10,354 bases of DNA. It comes from Stemphylium vesicarium (Eukaryota; Ascomycota; Dothideomycetes; Pleosporales; Pleosporaceae). Position 1 is the first letter of the stretch; each line of letters opens with the position of its first letter. Below the pieces are notes generated by a model. It was not told the origin of the DNA. It did no database searches and saw only the letters and a list, made by a program, of their open reading frames with translations. Location of the stretch: the NCBI GenBank assembly GCA_004380135.1, contig QXCR01000393.1, positions 1-10,354 on the forward strand. The letters are read 5' to 3'. Shown here piece by piece: positions 1 to 7,136 of this stretch. The translations under genes and the position numbers were made by a program.

Positions 1-505
1 CCTCCCAAACCTCCCGCTTGGCAGGGAGGCACGGGAGGACACAGGAATCAGCGATGAGGATATAAGGATGGAAAGGTTTCATTGTTTCTCTTGTTGTGGT
101 CAACTCTCATAGTTACATCTCTTACCCAGATTGCCAACTAGTTATTCTATCGCTCATATAGAATTGAATTGTCTTTACCCGAATACCTACTATCCCACTT
201 AGTCGCCAGACAACTCTACGGGCCTACCGCCATACAATACCTCGCCTGCCTTAGTACGGACCAGGAACAGAGAAGTGTCGCCGAACCCCGTATAACAATG
301 CTAGTATTAATAAGATCTAATTTATTGCTATCTCTTTACTTTAAACTATTATAATTATTAATAAAAAGTAAGAATATAAAGGTGTTACGAACCTGAGAAG
401 ACGGGGCACGGCAACCTATGTACGGAAGTGATGAAGAAGTCACTTTGCACGGGTCAAGCAGACGGCTAACCTTTAAGGACTAACAGGTGGCGTTACCCCG
501 TAGCT
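1..505. other. Left flank without a supported gene; possible LTR remnants
   Basis: No coding region is convincing here; the one ATG-less 61-codon frame (169-354) has no recognisable features. The stretch ending near 297 (CCGAACCCCGTATAACA) and the stretch beginning at 383 (TGTTACGAACCTGAG) resemble the end and the start of fungal Ty3/gypsy-type LTRs, which commonly begin TGTTAC and end TAACA. No matching second LTR, target duplication or primer-binding site could be established, so this is only a hint. Positions 300-382 are very AT-rich. The first 40 bases hold an inverted CCTCCC/GGGAGG motif. Confidence 0.25.
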
Positions 506-555
506 CACGTGATCCCATAGTCTTGGCGGAAAGCCACTATGGGACAAGTTACGTG
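506..555. repeat. Inverted repeat at left pogo boundary
   Basis: CACGTGATCCCATAGT (506-521) is followed after a short spacer by an imperfect inverted copy, ACTATGGGACAAGTTACGTG (536-555). The right half resembles, in inverted orientation, the sequence CACGTCAACGTCCCATAG at 8957-8974. It may therefore be the left terminal repeat of the pogo-like element, with a related element end abutting it. The match is short and needs a gap. Confidence 0.4.
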
Positions 556-564
556 CATCCCATA

Positions 565-642
565 ATATCCTACGATGTCCTACGACATCCTATAAGGTAT
601 TACGCATAGGACATGTAGGACCTTATAGGATATGTAGGATAT
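565..642. repeat. Interspersed TCCTACNA / GGATATGTAGGA inverted repeats
   Basis: The left arm ATATCCTACGATGTCCTACG... and the right arm ending ...TATAGGATATGTAGGATAT are imperfect inverted copies built from short TCCTAC units, with a spacer around 598-607. It lies beyond the C-terminal end of the pogo frame and just inside the candidate left terminus. It is therefore plausibly a subterminal repeat of that element. Confidence 0.45.
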
Positions 643-747
643 CGAGTTGCATTTTCTAAGTATATAGCTACTAGACAGCGCACTTTTATAGTCGCTATAT
701 TTAACTTTAAAATCTAAGAATTAGTACTTAATTCTTAAACCCTCGAG

Positions 748-1085
748 TTATTTATTAATCTTTATATCGTGCTTAACTCATCTCGTCCATCACGCGCCCA
801 GCTCATTCCCGAGAACCAACCCTAGGACCCTCTAAGGACGGACCTTCACAAAAGGTAGCTCTACTATACGTAGTTATACCTTAGTATTAAGAGTATAATA
901 GTTTAGGAGGCTTACGCTAGCACTAAAACGCGGGAATTAAGGGGCGATTCGCGCTAGACTATAATAGGCGAACATCAGCATCTGATCCGCGTTGCATACG
1001 CGTGTCTTTGGATCAGAGTGCGTAATTGCCCGTCTAGGATGTATCGGGGGCCGATTCACGTAGTATCATATACTAGGCCTCTGAG
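748..1085 (-). pseudogene. Fot1/pogo-like transposase, C-terminal segment (RIP-inactivated)
   Basis: From 1077 leftward the minus strand continues in the same phase as the segment at 7012-7128. It gives a Pro-, Arg- and Ser-rich C-terminal region (...RPPIHPRRAITHSDP...), as in Fot1-like proteins, with several RIP-type stops. The frame reaches TAA at 748-750, taken as the provisional end because no protein-like sequence follows. The joined protein would be about 490 residues, somewhat shorter than the roughly 540 I recall for Fot1. The true stop cannot be fixed because any TAA could be a mutated CAA. Confidence 0.65.
1078..1085. repeat. 8-bp target-site duplication of the large hAT element, left copy
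   Basis: CCTCTGAG lies directly before the left terminus and is identical to the right copy at 7012-7019. Perfect identity suggests insertion more recent than most RIP decay of the pogo host. Confidence 0.92.
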
Positions 1086-1106
1086 TAGGCTGCTAAATGG
1101 GTCGGG
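1086..1106 (+). repeat. Left terminal inverted repeat of the large hAT element
   Basis: It begins TAGGCTGCTAAATGGGT and continues CGGG; the inverted right end has TGGG. That is one mismatch in 21 bases, after which the two ends diverge into GGTTGGG-rich sequence. Confidence 0.9.
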
Positions 1107-1180
1107 GTTGGGTTGGGTTAGGGTCTGACGTAAGCTAACCAAACCCCGACCTAATCCTAACCCAGCGTTATCGCGCTATA

Positions 1181-1330
1181 GATAGGTTAGGTTAGGTTTA
1201 GAGTTACTAAAGATAGGTAGGGGTTAGGTTAGAGCCGCTAAAGATGGGTTAGATTAGGTTTAGGGTTACTAAAGTTGGGTAGAGGTTAGGTTTAGAGCTA
1301 CTAAGGATGGGTTAGGTTAGGTTAGATATA
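1181..1330 (+). repeat. Left subterminal array of 31-bp repeats
   Basis: Four full units and a partial fifth start near 1181, 1212, 1243, 1274 and 1306. Each has the form GATRGGTTAGG...GTTAG...G(C/T)TACTAAA. Positions 1104-1180 hold further GGTTGGG and CCTAACC-rich sequence. Subterminal arrays of short repeats are typical hAT transposase-binding regions; binding here is inferred. The resemblance to TTAGGG is superficial. Confidence 0.8.
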
Positions 1331-1488
1331 CCTATATAGTAATTAGAACGTTAATTAAGTTATAAAGTACCTACTCTTAGGTAGGTATAATATATCACAG
1401 CAAGTTATCACAGCATATATATAGTAGCAAGAAATGGCATCGAACATGTATATAGAATTTGATATTTTGGCGTCTTTCTTAAATACGC

Positions 1489-2029
1489 TTAGTACTTAAA
1501 GTCCATTCCAAACTTCTTATAGTAGCGAATTGCTAACTTCAAATCCTTAGCCTGAATAGTAACCCTCTTTACATGAATAGCGTTGACGTTAACGTCTATA
1601 ATGGTTAGTTTTTAGTAAATTATTTAGAAATATCTGTACTATACCTTCAAAGTAGCTAATTAGGAAGGCCTTAGCTGCTTCTTGAAGAGCCTCTATTGCG
1701 GAAGCCTGGAAACGTAGGCCACTGCGTTCGTCTGTTGCAACCTCGCGGACGAGACGACTAAACGGTAGCTTGCGAATAAGCAGGTCATAGCCTTTCTGGT
1801 ATTTCCGAATCTCTCTAAGCGCGATAGCTAGGTAACATTAGACCTTGACTGTGATTAATAGATGTGATAACCTACTACCAGGCTTGAAACGACGCTTCAT
1901 TCTAGGCGGAGTAACTGGCTTCTTTCGTGTACTTTTGGGGTCCGTTGAACGCGCTGCCTTCGCATGTAGGGGCTTTCGAATACCCTTGCCGCCAGTTGAA
2001 GCTCTTGCGGTTTGCTTGGTGCGCGCCAT
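1489..2029 (-). CDS. Transposon-borne histone H3 variant lacking Lys9 and Lys27
   Basis: Three exons (2029-1876, 1827-1645, 1595-1489) encode 147 codons plus TAA. Introns of 48 nt (1828-1875, GTAGGT...CTAG) and 49 nt (1596-1644, GTATAG...ATTATAG with branch site ACTAAC) restore the H3 alignment exactly. The start at 2029 is chosen because it gives the H3 N-terminus ARTKQTAR and has A at -3 and G at +4; an upstream in-frame ATG at 2113 would add non-histone residues. In standard numbering K4, S10, K14, K18 and K23 are kept, but residue 9 is Ala (GCT) and residue 27 is Ser (TCA). About six extra residues follow (DPKSTRKKPVTPPRMKRR). The fold is complete: KPGTIALREIRKYQ, LLIRKLPFSRLVREVA, LRFQASAIEALQEA, AIHVKRVTIQAKD. 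Loop 1 has canonical H3 length, so it is not CENP-A-like. The C-terminus (...IRYYKKFGMDFKY) replaces RRLRGER. Nucleosome incorporation is inferred. Confidence 0.9.
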
Positions 2030-2116
2030 TGTATTTAGTAGGCTCGAGGTAGAAGTATGGATTCGTGCTGGTGTTGAAAAGTGATGCGTAGGTATCGCTA
2101 GAGGGTAGCGCAAGCG

Positions 2117-2399
2117 ACTGTTATAATGAACTGTGATTATGTGGTGTAGTGTGGTGAGTGTGGTGAGTGTAGTGAGTGTGGTGGAGGATATATCGGAAAT
2201 ATCGTGATATTTAGTTAGCGTTTGCCTAGCGCACGGGCCATACTAACCGAATATCACGATATTTCCGATATCAATACATCACACTACGCACACTACACTA
2301 CACCACACTCACCAAACTCACTACACTCACCACACTTACCATACTTACTACACCCACCACACTTACCACACTCACCACACTTACCACACTACACTACAA
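2117..2399. promoter_or_regulatory. Divergent promoter region with a perfect 22-bp inverted repeat and mirrored GT/CA tracts
   Basis: This lies between the minus-strand H3 variant and the plus-strand acidic-protein gene. Arms at 2190-2211 and 2250-2271 (ATATCGGAAATATCGTGATA... and its exact complement) flank a 38-base spacer. Outside them a GTGGTGAGTGTGGTGAGTGT tract (2141-2188) is mirrored by a CA-rich CACTACACTCACCACACTTA tract (2279-2399). Each arm contains an AATATCRYGATATT near-palindrome that could be a protein-binding site. A TATA-like ATTATAAC lies on the minus strand near 2119-2126, about 90 bases before the H3 start. Open frames through the CA tract are low-complexity artefacts. Promoter function is inferred from position and symmetry. 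Confidence 0.55.
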
Positions 2400-2448
2400 T
2401 ATACCATACTATACTATATAATTATAGTCTATTATTACATTAATCGCT

Positions 2449-3648
2449 ATAGAGCTCATTAAGGTAGAACTATATAACGGCCTAGCTGGGCTAGCCCCGC
2501 CCCTGCCAGTCGAGGTCCCATTAGGACTTGAGCGCGATAAGTGGGAGGAGCTTATAGAGGTATTTATCACAGTCTATAATAATAGTATATACTAACATGT
2601 ATAGGGATAGAACTGTGAGAAAGACGAAGTTCGCGACACGATCGCTACGCGTGGTCAGGTTGGCTCTCAGAAGGGGCGCCCTACAAATCTCAAGGTCCCA
2701 TACAAAGGCACACTCAGCAGTAGCTCTCGTGCTATCGCGCAGAGGGACAGGGCAGCTCTACTTGATGCTGAGGCCAAAGCTCTCGAAAGAGCTAATAGTG
2801 CAGATCGCGCAGCCAAACACCAGCTCCATAAGAAGCTTAAGGGCGCCGATAAGTACAAGAGTGAGGATGTGGCTGGGCGCAAGAAACTGCTTGCTACTGC
2901 GCAAGAAGAGCTTGATGAAAAGCGATTTCGCACCTGCAAGAGCGGTAAGTTATCATAGCTGTTCATCACACCTTTATACTTACAAATTATAGCGGAGTGG
3001 CTACAGACTAAGCTATGTTAAATCCACCGTAAATGGGCGGACATATACCACGAAGTCGATCTTAGGAACCACTCTATAGTCCTCGAAAAGGCTTCGCAAG
3101 TATACAATAATTCCGCCAATAGCTCTAAGAGTCGTACACACTTGCGCCTCTATGGCTCAGGTGGTGCTGTTGAAAAGATCATGCGTACGATCTATACCGA
3201 AGGGTTGACAAAGCTTAATAGCAATTCATTCGAGAGTAAGTAGGCTAAGAAGGATTGGTAAGAGTTCGTTAGTAAGCTTACACCAGAGGAAGCGGCTATA
3301 GTAACTGCGAATAATTGGACGTAAGTTTAACACATACCTTTATCACATATACGTACTAATACAATTAGGCCTGCTACGCCTGAGTCTGTCTTCGACGCCT
3401 TGGGCTATACCGATGATACGATCCTACGCAGCGACAAGCCGTACTATAAGGGTGACGACAGCGATAAGTGTGAGGAGGAGGTTGATTTAGATGCAGAGAT
3501 TGATGAATATTATAATAAGGGTGATAACGAATATGAGACTGAGGAGCAGTGGGAGGAGGCGCTAGCTAAGGCTAATGATGATAAAGAGGCGGATTATAAC
3601 TCTGCAACAGACTTTAAGGGCTTCTTAGACGACGATGTGGCAGCTTAA
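2449..3648 (+). pseudogene. Unknown charged coiled-coil-like protein with acidic tail, broken by three stops
   Basis: Four exons are inferred: about 2449-2559, 2611-2944, 2993-3320 and 3369-3648. Introns are 51, 48 and 48 nt (GTATTT...GATAG, GTAAGT...TATAG, GTAAGT...ATTAG). Phases agree and the last exon is open to TAA. The predicted product is about 350 residues. Exon 2 encodes a Lys/Arg/Glu/Ala-rich, probably helical stretch (QRDRAALLDAEAKALERANS, KKLLATAQEELDEKRF). The last about 80 residues are strongly acidic (29 Asp/Glu by my count), ending KGFLDDDVAA. In-frame stops at 3019 (TAA), 3241 (TAG) and 3259 (TAA) each fit a C-to-T or G-to-A change. No ATG is present in exon 1; ATA at 2449 could be a mutated start. 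I do not recognise the family. An acidic tail next to a histone gene recalls histone chaperones, but that is inference from composition. An open frame at 2597-2992 is an out-of-frame shadow. Confidence 0.65.
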
Positions 3649-4009
3649 AACATCTTAAAAATGCACTAGGGAAGAAGTAACGGGTAGCGTTTATCACAGC
3701 CAATAATAACATCTTATGGCTGCGACCTAAAAAGCAATCACTGTGCCTATCGTCATACGATCTAACAGCGCACTCGCTAAAGACCAATGATACGCCTGCT
3801 CCCTCATCGTTAAGATAAGAGATTTAATAGAGTTACGCCACTTTAATTATTTTTCTTAGGTCATTTACAAAGGCTCTTTATCCTAAGACTTTTAGACGAA
3901 ACTTCGAAGCTGTGTATATAACTCTAATAGCACTACACAAGAGACTACACCTTCTCTATATCTTATTATCACTACCTATACTATATTATATCATATCCTA
4001 TCTTCTACT
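3649..4009. other. Intergenic region upstream of the hAT transposase
   Basis: No coding frame is convincing. It holds another TTATCACAG copy (3691-3699) 40 bases after the acidic-gene stop, and becomes very AT-rich with CTATATCTTATTATCAC-like sequence around 3950-4000. It presumably contains the acidic-gene 3' end and the transposase promoter, but no defined element can be assigned. Confidence 0.4.
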
Positions 4010-6626
4010 ATAGCTTAGCTATCTTTAGAACTTCCACAAATCCTTATACCCTTTATTATAAGTAGTCACTAGATTATTAGAGGAGGAGATAAGAAGATAT
4101 TACAGCTTATTAAATACCCGCCTAACGATATAATATTTAGCGGGGGAGGAGCTAAAATCTTAGCTACTTAGAATAAGTAGTAGATTCAAACTAACTAGGC
4201 TAAGAATCCTACGGTGTCTATTCCACGATGGAACTCTACTACCCCGTTCGGCCAGGTGTGGGAACGGTTTAGAGAAGCTGCTAAGACTTCTACTAGCCAC
4301 CCCTATGTGTTCTATCTTCACTGCGGTATTATTCTTCAACACCCAACAGCAAAGAAAGGCATTAGAACAAAACATCTTATCAACCATATCAAGACGCAAA
4401 CTTACATTGCTACTCTAGCCCCAGTTCACTCAACAAGATTGAGATCACTTGCTCTATCTACTCCACGCTAGGGAAGAAGGATACTTACTATAGCACCATA
4501 GTTTACTGCACTAGCTTATGAAAAAGAGCTTGTGCGGGTAGTAATCGACAGTAACTAGTCTTTCCGAACAGTCGAGCGGCCATCCTTTTAGCGCTTTATC
4601 CAGTTTCTTAGGCCAGATACTACGATAATTAGCTATTATAAGTTCTATACACTATTCCGCACCTAGTTTAAGAAAGTAAAAGCTACACTCCTTAACAGCC
4701 TTAGCTCAACAACTAAGATCTTAATCGCCTTAGATGCTTAGTCTGTAGCTAATCATCTTAGCTTCCTCGTAGTTAAGGGTTACTATATATCTCCAGACTG
4801 GATACTCCAAGAGAAGCTCCTAGATTTTATTCCAATGCGCGGACGACACACTGGAGCTTCTATGGCAGCTGAAGTAGTACGCTTGCTAGAGGAAACGGAT
4901 ACTAAGTCTCGCCTGTTAGCTATCACCTGCGACAATGCTAGCAATAACTATACCCTTACTCGGACCCTCCAAACAAGACTAGGCGAGCAGGATATTCGTT
5001 AGAACGCATTAGAGAATATAATCTTATGTTTAGCCTATATCATCAACCTAGTTATTCAGGATGTTCTTCAACATCTTTAACTAGCAGCTACTACTAATAC
5101 TAGGGCTCAAGAGCCACTCCAAAGGCGTTATGTAGAGGACATAACACAGCACATATCTATTCCTAACTTACTTCGCAAAGTAAGTAAATATTAATCATGT
5201 ATAGTTATCACAGGCTAACTAAATAAAAGATATGGGCTATCTATATAGCAACCGACGTCTCACCACAGCGGTACGAACGCTTTATCGCTACGCAACAACA
5301 TCTACCAGCAAAAGAACGGCTTTCTGTTATTCGAGACGTCAAAACCCGATGGAATTCCACATACGATATGTGCGCCCGCGCAGTCAAGATTCAAAAATAC
5401 ATTGATGAATGGCTCAAACAAGAGATTGCTATGAAGACAGGAGCTAGTTCTACTACCCTCTTCCACGGCAGCAGCACAGCAGAGGTAGATTTCCGTGATA
5501 TTAAGCGACTCCGACTGTCCTCTATAGAATGGCGTCACCTTAAGCTTATTACTAAGATGCTTAAGCGTTTTAAGACTGCAACTAGCTTCTTAAGCGAGAA
5601 TAAAAAGCCACAAATTCAGTATATATAGCTTATGTACGACCAGCTCTTTGACTTTCTAGAGAGGATAATTAAAGACTTTAATAATGATACGGGGGGGCAC
5701 GAGGATACGGAGTGGCCTACTATAGTACGAGCTGCAGTAGACAAAGGCAGAATAAAGTTAAGTAAATACTACTCGAAGACAGACGCAGAGCAGGGGTTCT
5801 TGTTCAACTGTGCAACTATTCTAGACCCAACCCAAAAGCTTACGGCGTACGAGGTATAGTTATCACAGTTATTTATCACTATACATAGCTAAAATGCGTG
5901 TAGGATAACAGTTGGGAGGCACAAGATAAGCATATGTATCGACAACAATTCCTTGCTTATCTTAATCGATACGACGATCATAGTAGCATAGAAGCTGCCC
6001 TAGGCTCAACACCTTTCTCTAGAAAGCCGCTAGGTAGTGAATGGTTTCGGAAGCCTGCCCCTGCACAGTCAGTATATACTAGAGTCTCTACACCAAGCCA
6101 GAGCTCTTTCAGCCAAGACACAGAAGACCTAAACGGCCCAACCCGCGAAGAAGGAGAGTCGTATCTTAGCACTGCTTGTGTGATACCAGGTGACTCGTTT
6201 AATATCCTTAGTTGGTGGCAAGCAAACGAAGCTAGCTATCCTCACCTATCCCAAGTTGCCAAGGATATACTAGCAATACCAATTGCTAGTGTAGGTGTTG
6301 AGCGCACTTTCAATGTTGCCAAGGATGTTATTGGTGATCGGAGGCACAGGCTTTCTGCTAAAACAATGCAGCAGATTATGGTATTTAAGGATACTATATC
6401 CCAAGAGAGTAGAGATTATGCTAGCATTAGTGTTCTAGAGAGAAGTGGCAGCGAGGCACCAGCTGATGAGGTAGACGATATTCTTGAGCTTCAAGCACCT
6501 ATTGTTGATGAGCCTAGTATAGAAGAGATTGAAGGGGAGCAGTTTACGGAAGAGGACTCTCCGCTCCAGCAACGGGAGCTCCCGCCACGGAAGCGCCGAT
6601 GCCCTGAGCGTTATCGTGATATCTAG
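4010..6626 (+). pseudogene. hAT-family transposase, first half stop-ridden, C-terminal half open
   Basis: Exons are about 4010-5179, 5230-5853 and 5904-6626, with 50-nt introns (GTAAGT...AAAG with branch GCTAAC; GTATAG...TGTAG). The joined frame is about 838 codons. A BED-type zinc-finger region lies near 4265-4390 (LHCGIILQHP...TKHLINH); its first expected Cys is Tyr, as TGT to TAT would give. Catalytic-domain motifs follow: LIALDA (Asp at 4733), GRHTGASMAAEVVRLLEETD, ITCDNASNN (Asp at 4931), CLAYIINL (expected His is Tyr), TRWNSTYDM. The dimerisation domain near 6200-6400 has ILSWWQANEASYP, SVGVERTF (Glu at 6300) and DRRHRLSAKTM. Clear stops: 4469, 4499, 4556, 4589, 4664, 4739, 5000, 5078, 5626; four more at 4169-4195 are near the uncertain N-terminus. 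All fit lost Gln/Trp codons. No ATG start is seen; ATA at 4010 is a candidate lost start. The C-terminus (PPRKRRCPERYRDI) is basic. Confidence 0.9.
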
Positions 6627-6711
6627 CTATGATAATAGACCCTAATACAAATGTTACTCTATGCTTAGAACTTATCTACTATAACGAAAGACCTCTAATA
6701 CAACCTAACTA

Positions 6712-6960
6712 ACCTATCTATAGCGACTCTAATCTAACCTAGCCTATTCTTAGTAACTCTAAACCTAGCCCCTACCTATCCTTAGTAACTCTAAACCTAG
6801 CCCCTACCTATTCTTAGTAACCTTAAATCTAACCCCTACCTATTCTTAGAAACTCTAAACTTAACTTAACCTATTCTTAGTAACTCTAAACCTATCTTTA
6901 GTAAACCCCTACCTATCTTTAGTAACCTTAAACCCAACCCCTACCTATCCTTAGCAGCCC
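6712..6960 (-). repeat. Right subterminal array of about 32-bp repeats
   Basis: About seven to eight units of the form ACCTATYCTTAGTAACTCTAAACCTAGCCCCT occur with point differences and a few deletions. Read on the minus strand they match the left array (GATAGGTAGGGG...TTACTAA). The two ends of the element therefore carry the same repeats in inverted orientation. The whole 3' region 6627-7011 has no coding sequence. Confidence 0.82.
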
Positions 6961-6990
6961 TCAACCCAACTCAACTCAAGCTTGGGTATA

Positions 6991-7011
6991 CCCAACCCAT
7001 TTAGCAGCCTA
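6991..7011 (-). repeat. Right terminal inverted repeat of the large hAT element
   Basis: It reads CCCAACCCATTTAGCAGCCTA on the plus strand, the inverse of the left terminus. Just inside is a small palindrome, GGGTATACCC (6984-6993). Confidence 0.9.
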
Positions 7012-7019
7012 CCTCTGAG
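7012..7019. repeat. 8-bp target-site duplication of the large hAT element, right copy
   Basis: CCTCTGAG lies directly after the right terminus GCAGCCTA and matches 1078-1085 exactly. Confidence 0.92.
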
Positions 7020-7128
7020 CTACCTGTGAGGAGTTAGCTACCCGCTGAATGTTTAATAGATAGATGCCTGTAGCGGCCCATCCAGCTTGTATAACTCTCT
7101 TAGTAATTGCAGCCTCTCTAGCGTTATA

Positions 7129-7136
7129 GTAGGCTA
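7129..7136. repeat. Target-site duplication of the small hAT element, left copy
   Basis: GTAGGCTA differs from the right copy at one base (G versus T), consistent with some decay since insertion. Confidence 0.8.

Larger units (their letters stand above)
1086..7011 (+). mobile_element. 5.9-kb hAT transposon carrying a histone H3 variant, an acidic-protein gene and a transposase
   Basis: The left end TAGGCTGCTAAATGGGT (1086-1102) is repeated exactly, inverted, at the right end (6995-7011). Perfect 8-bp duplications CCTCTGAG flank it at 1078-1085 and 7012-7019, the size expected of hAT elements. Both ends carry arrays of related 31-32-bp subterminal repeats in opposite orientation. Inside are a hAT transposase (about 4010-6626), a divergently placed H3 variant (1489-2029) and an acidic-protein gene (about 2449-3648). 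The insertion interrupts a pogo-like transposase frame that reads through once the element and one duplication copy are removed. The transposase is broken, so this copy is probably not autonomous. AT-rich DNA at 1331-1488 lies downstream of the H3 gene and holds two close TATCACAG copies (1393-1413). Confidence 0.92.
7012..7136 (-). pseudogene. Fot1/pogo-like transposase, middle segment between two hAT insertions
   Basis: Reading the minus strand from 7128, this continues the preceding frame exactly (FIIAY | YNAREAAITKRVIQAGWAATG). The end of segment 1 at 7601 joins 7128 once one 8-bp duplication copy is removed. The RxIxxGWxxxGI pattern is typical of the part of Fot1-like transposases just after the catalytic domain. 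The segment contains no stop. It ends at 7012-7019 in the other duplication, CCTCTGAG, which recurs at 1078-1085. Confidence 0.85.

Noticed and set aside
1104..1330. GGTTAGG-rich DNA resembling telomere repeats
   Set aside because: Units are irregular 31-bp repeats, not TTAGGG tracts, and the same repeats occur inverted at 6712-6960, so they are hAT subterminal arrays.
1489..2029. Centromeric H3 (CENP-A) identity for the histone variant
   Set aside because: Loop 1 has canonical H3 length and the N-terminal tail is clearly H3-like (ARTKQTAR...STGGK), unlike CENP-A tails.
1845..2084. 79-codon plus-strand frame
   Set aside because: It is the antisense shadow of H3 variant exon 1.
2222..2443. 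73-codon plus-strand frame rich in His, Pro and Ser
   Set aside because: It is translated from the CA-rich low-complexity tract and has no protein-like features.
2597..2992. 131-codon plus frame and 100-codon minus frame over the acidic gene
   Set aside because: The frame linked by splice sites and phase to the other exons is a different one; these are out-of-frame or antisense shadows.
4469..5628. Alternative genetic code or stop readthrough to explain in-frame TAG/TAA in the transposase
   Set aside because: The same C-to-T pattern gives stops and missense changes (Cys to Tyr, His to Tyr) and strong CpA loss in the neighbouring pogo element, which RIP explains more simply.
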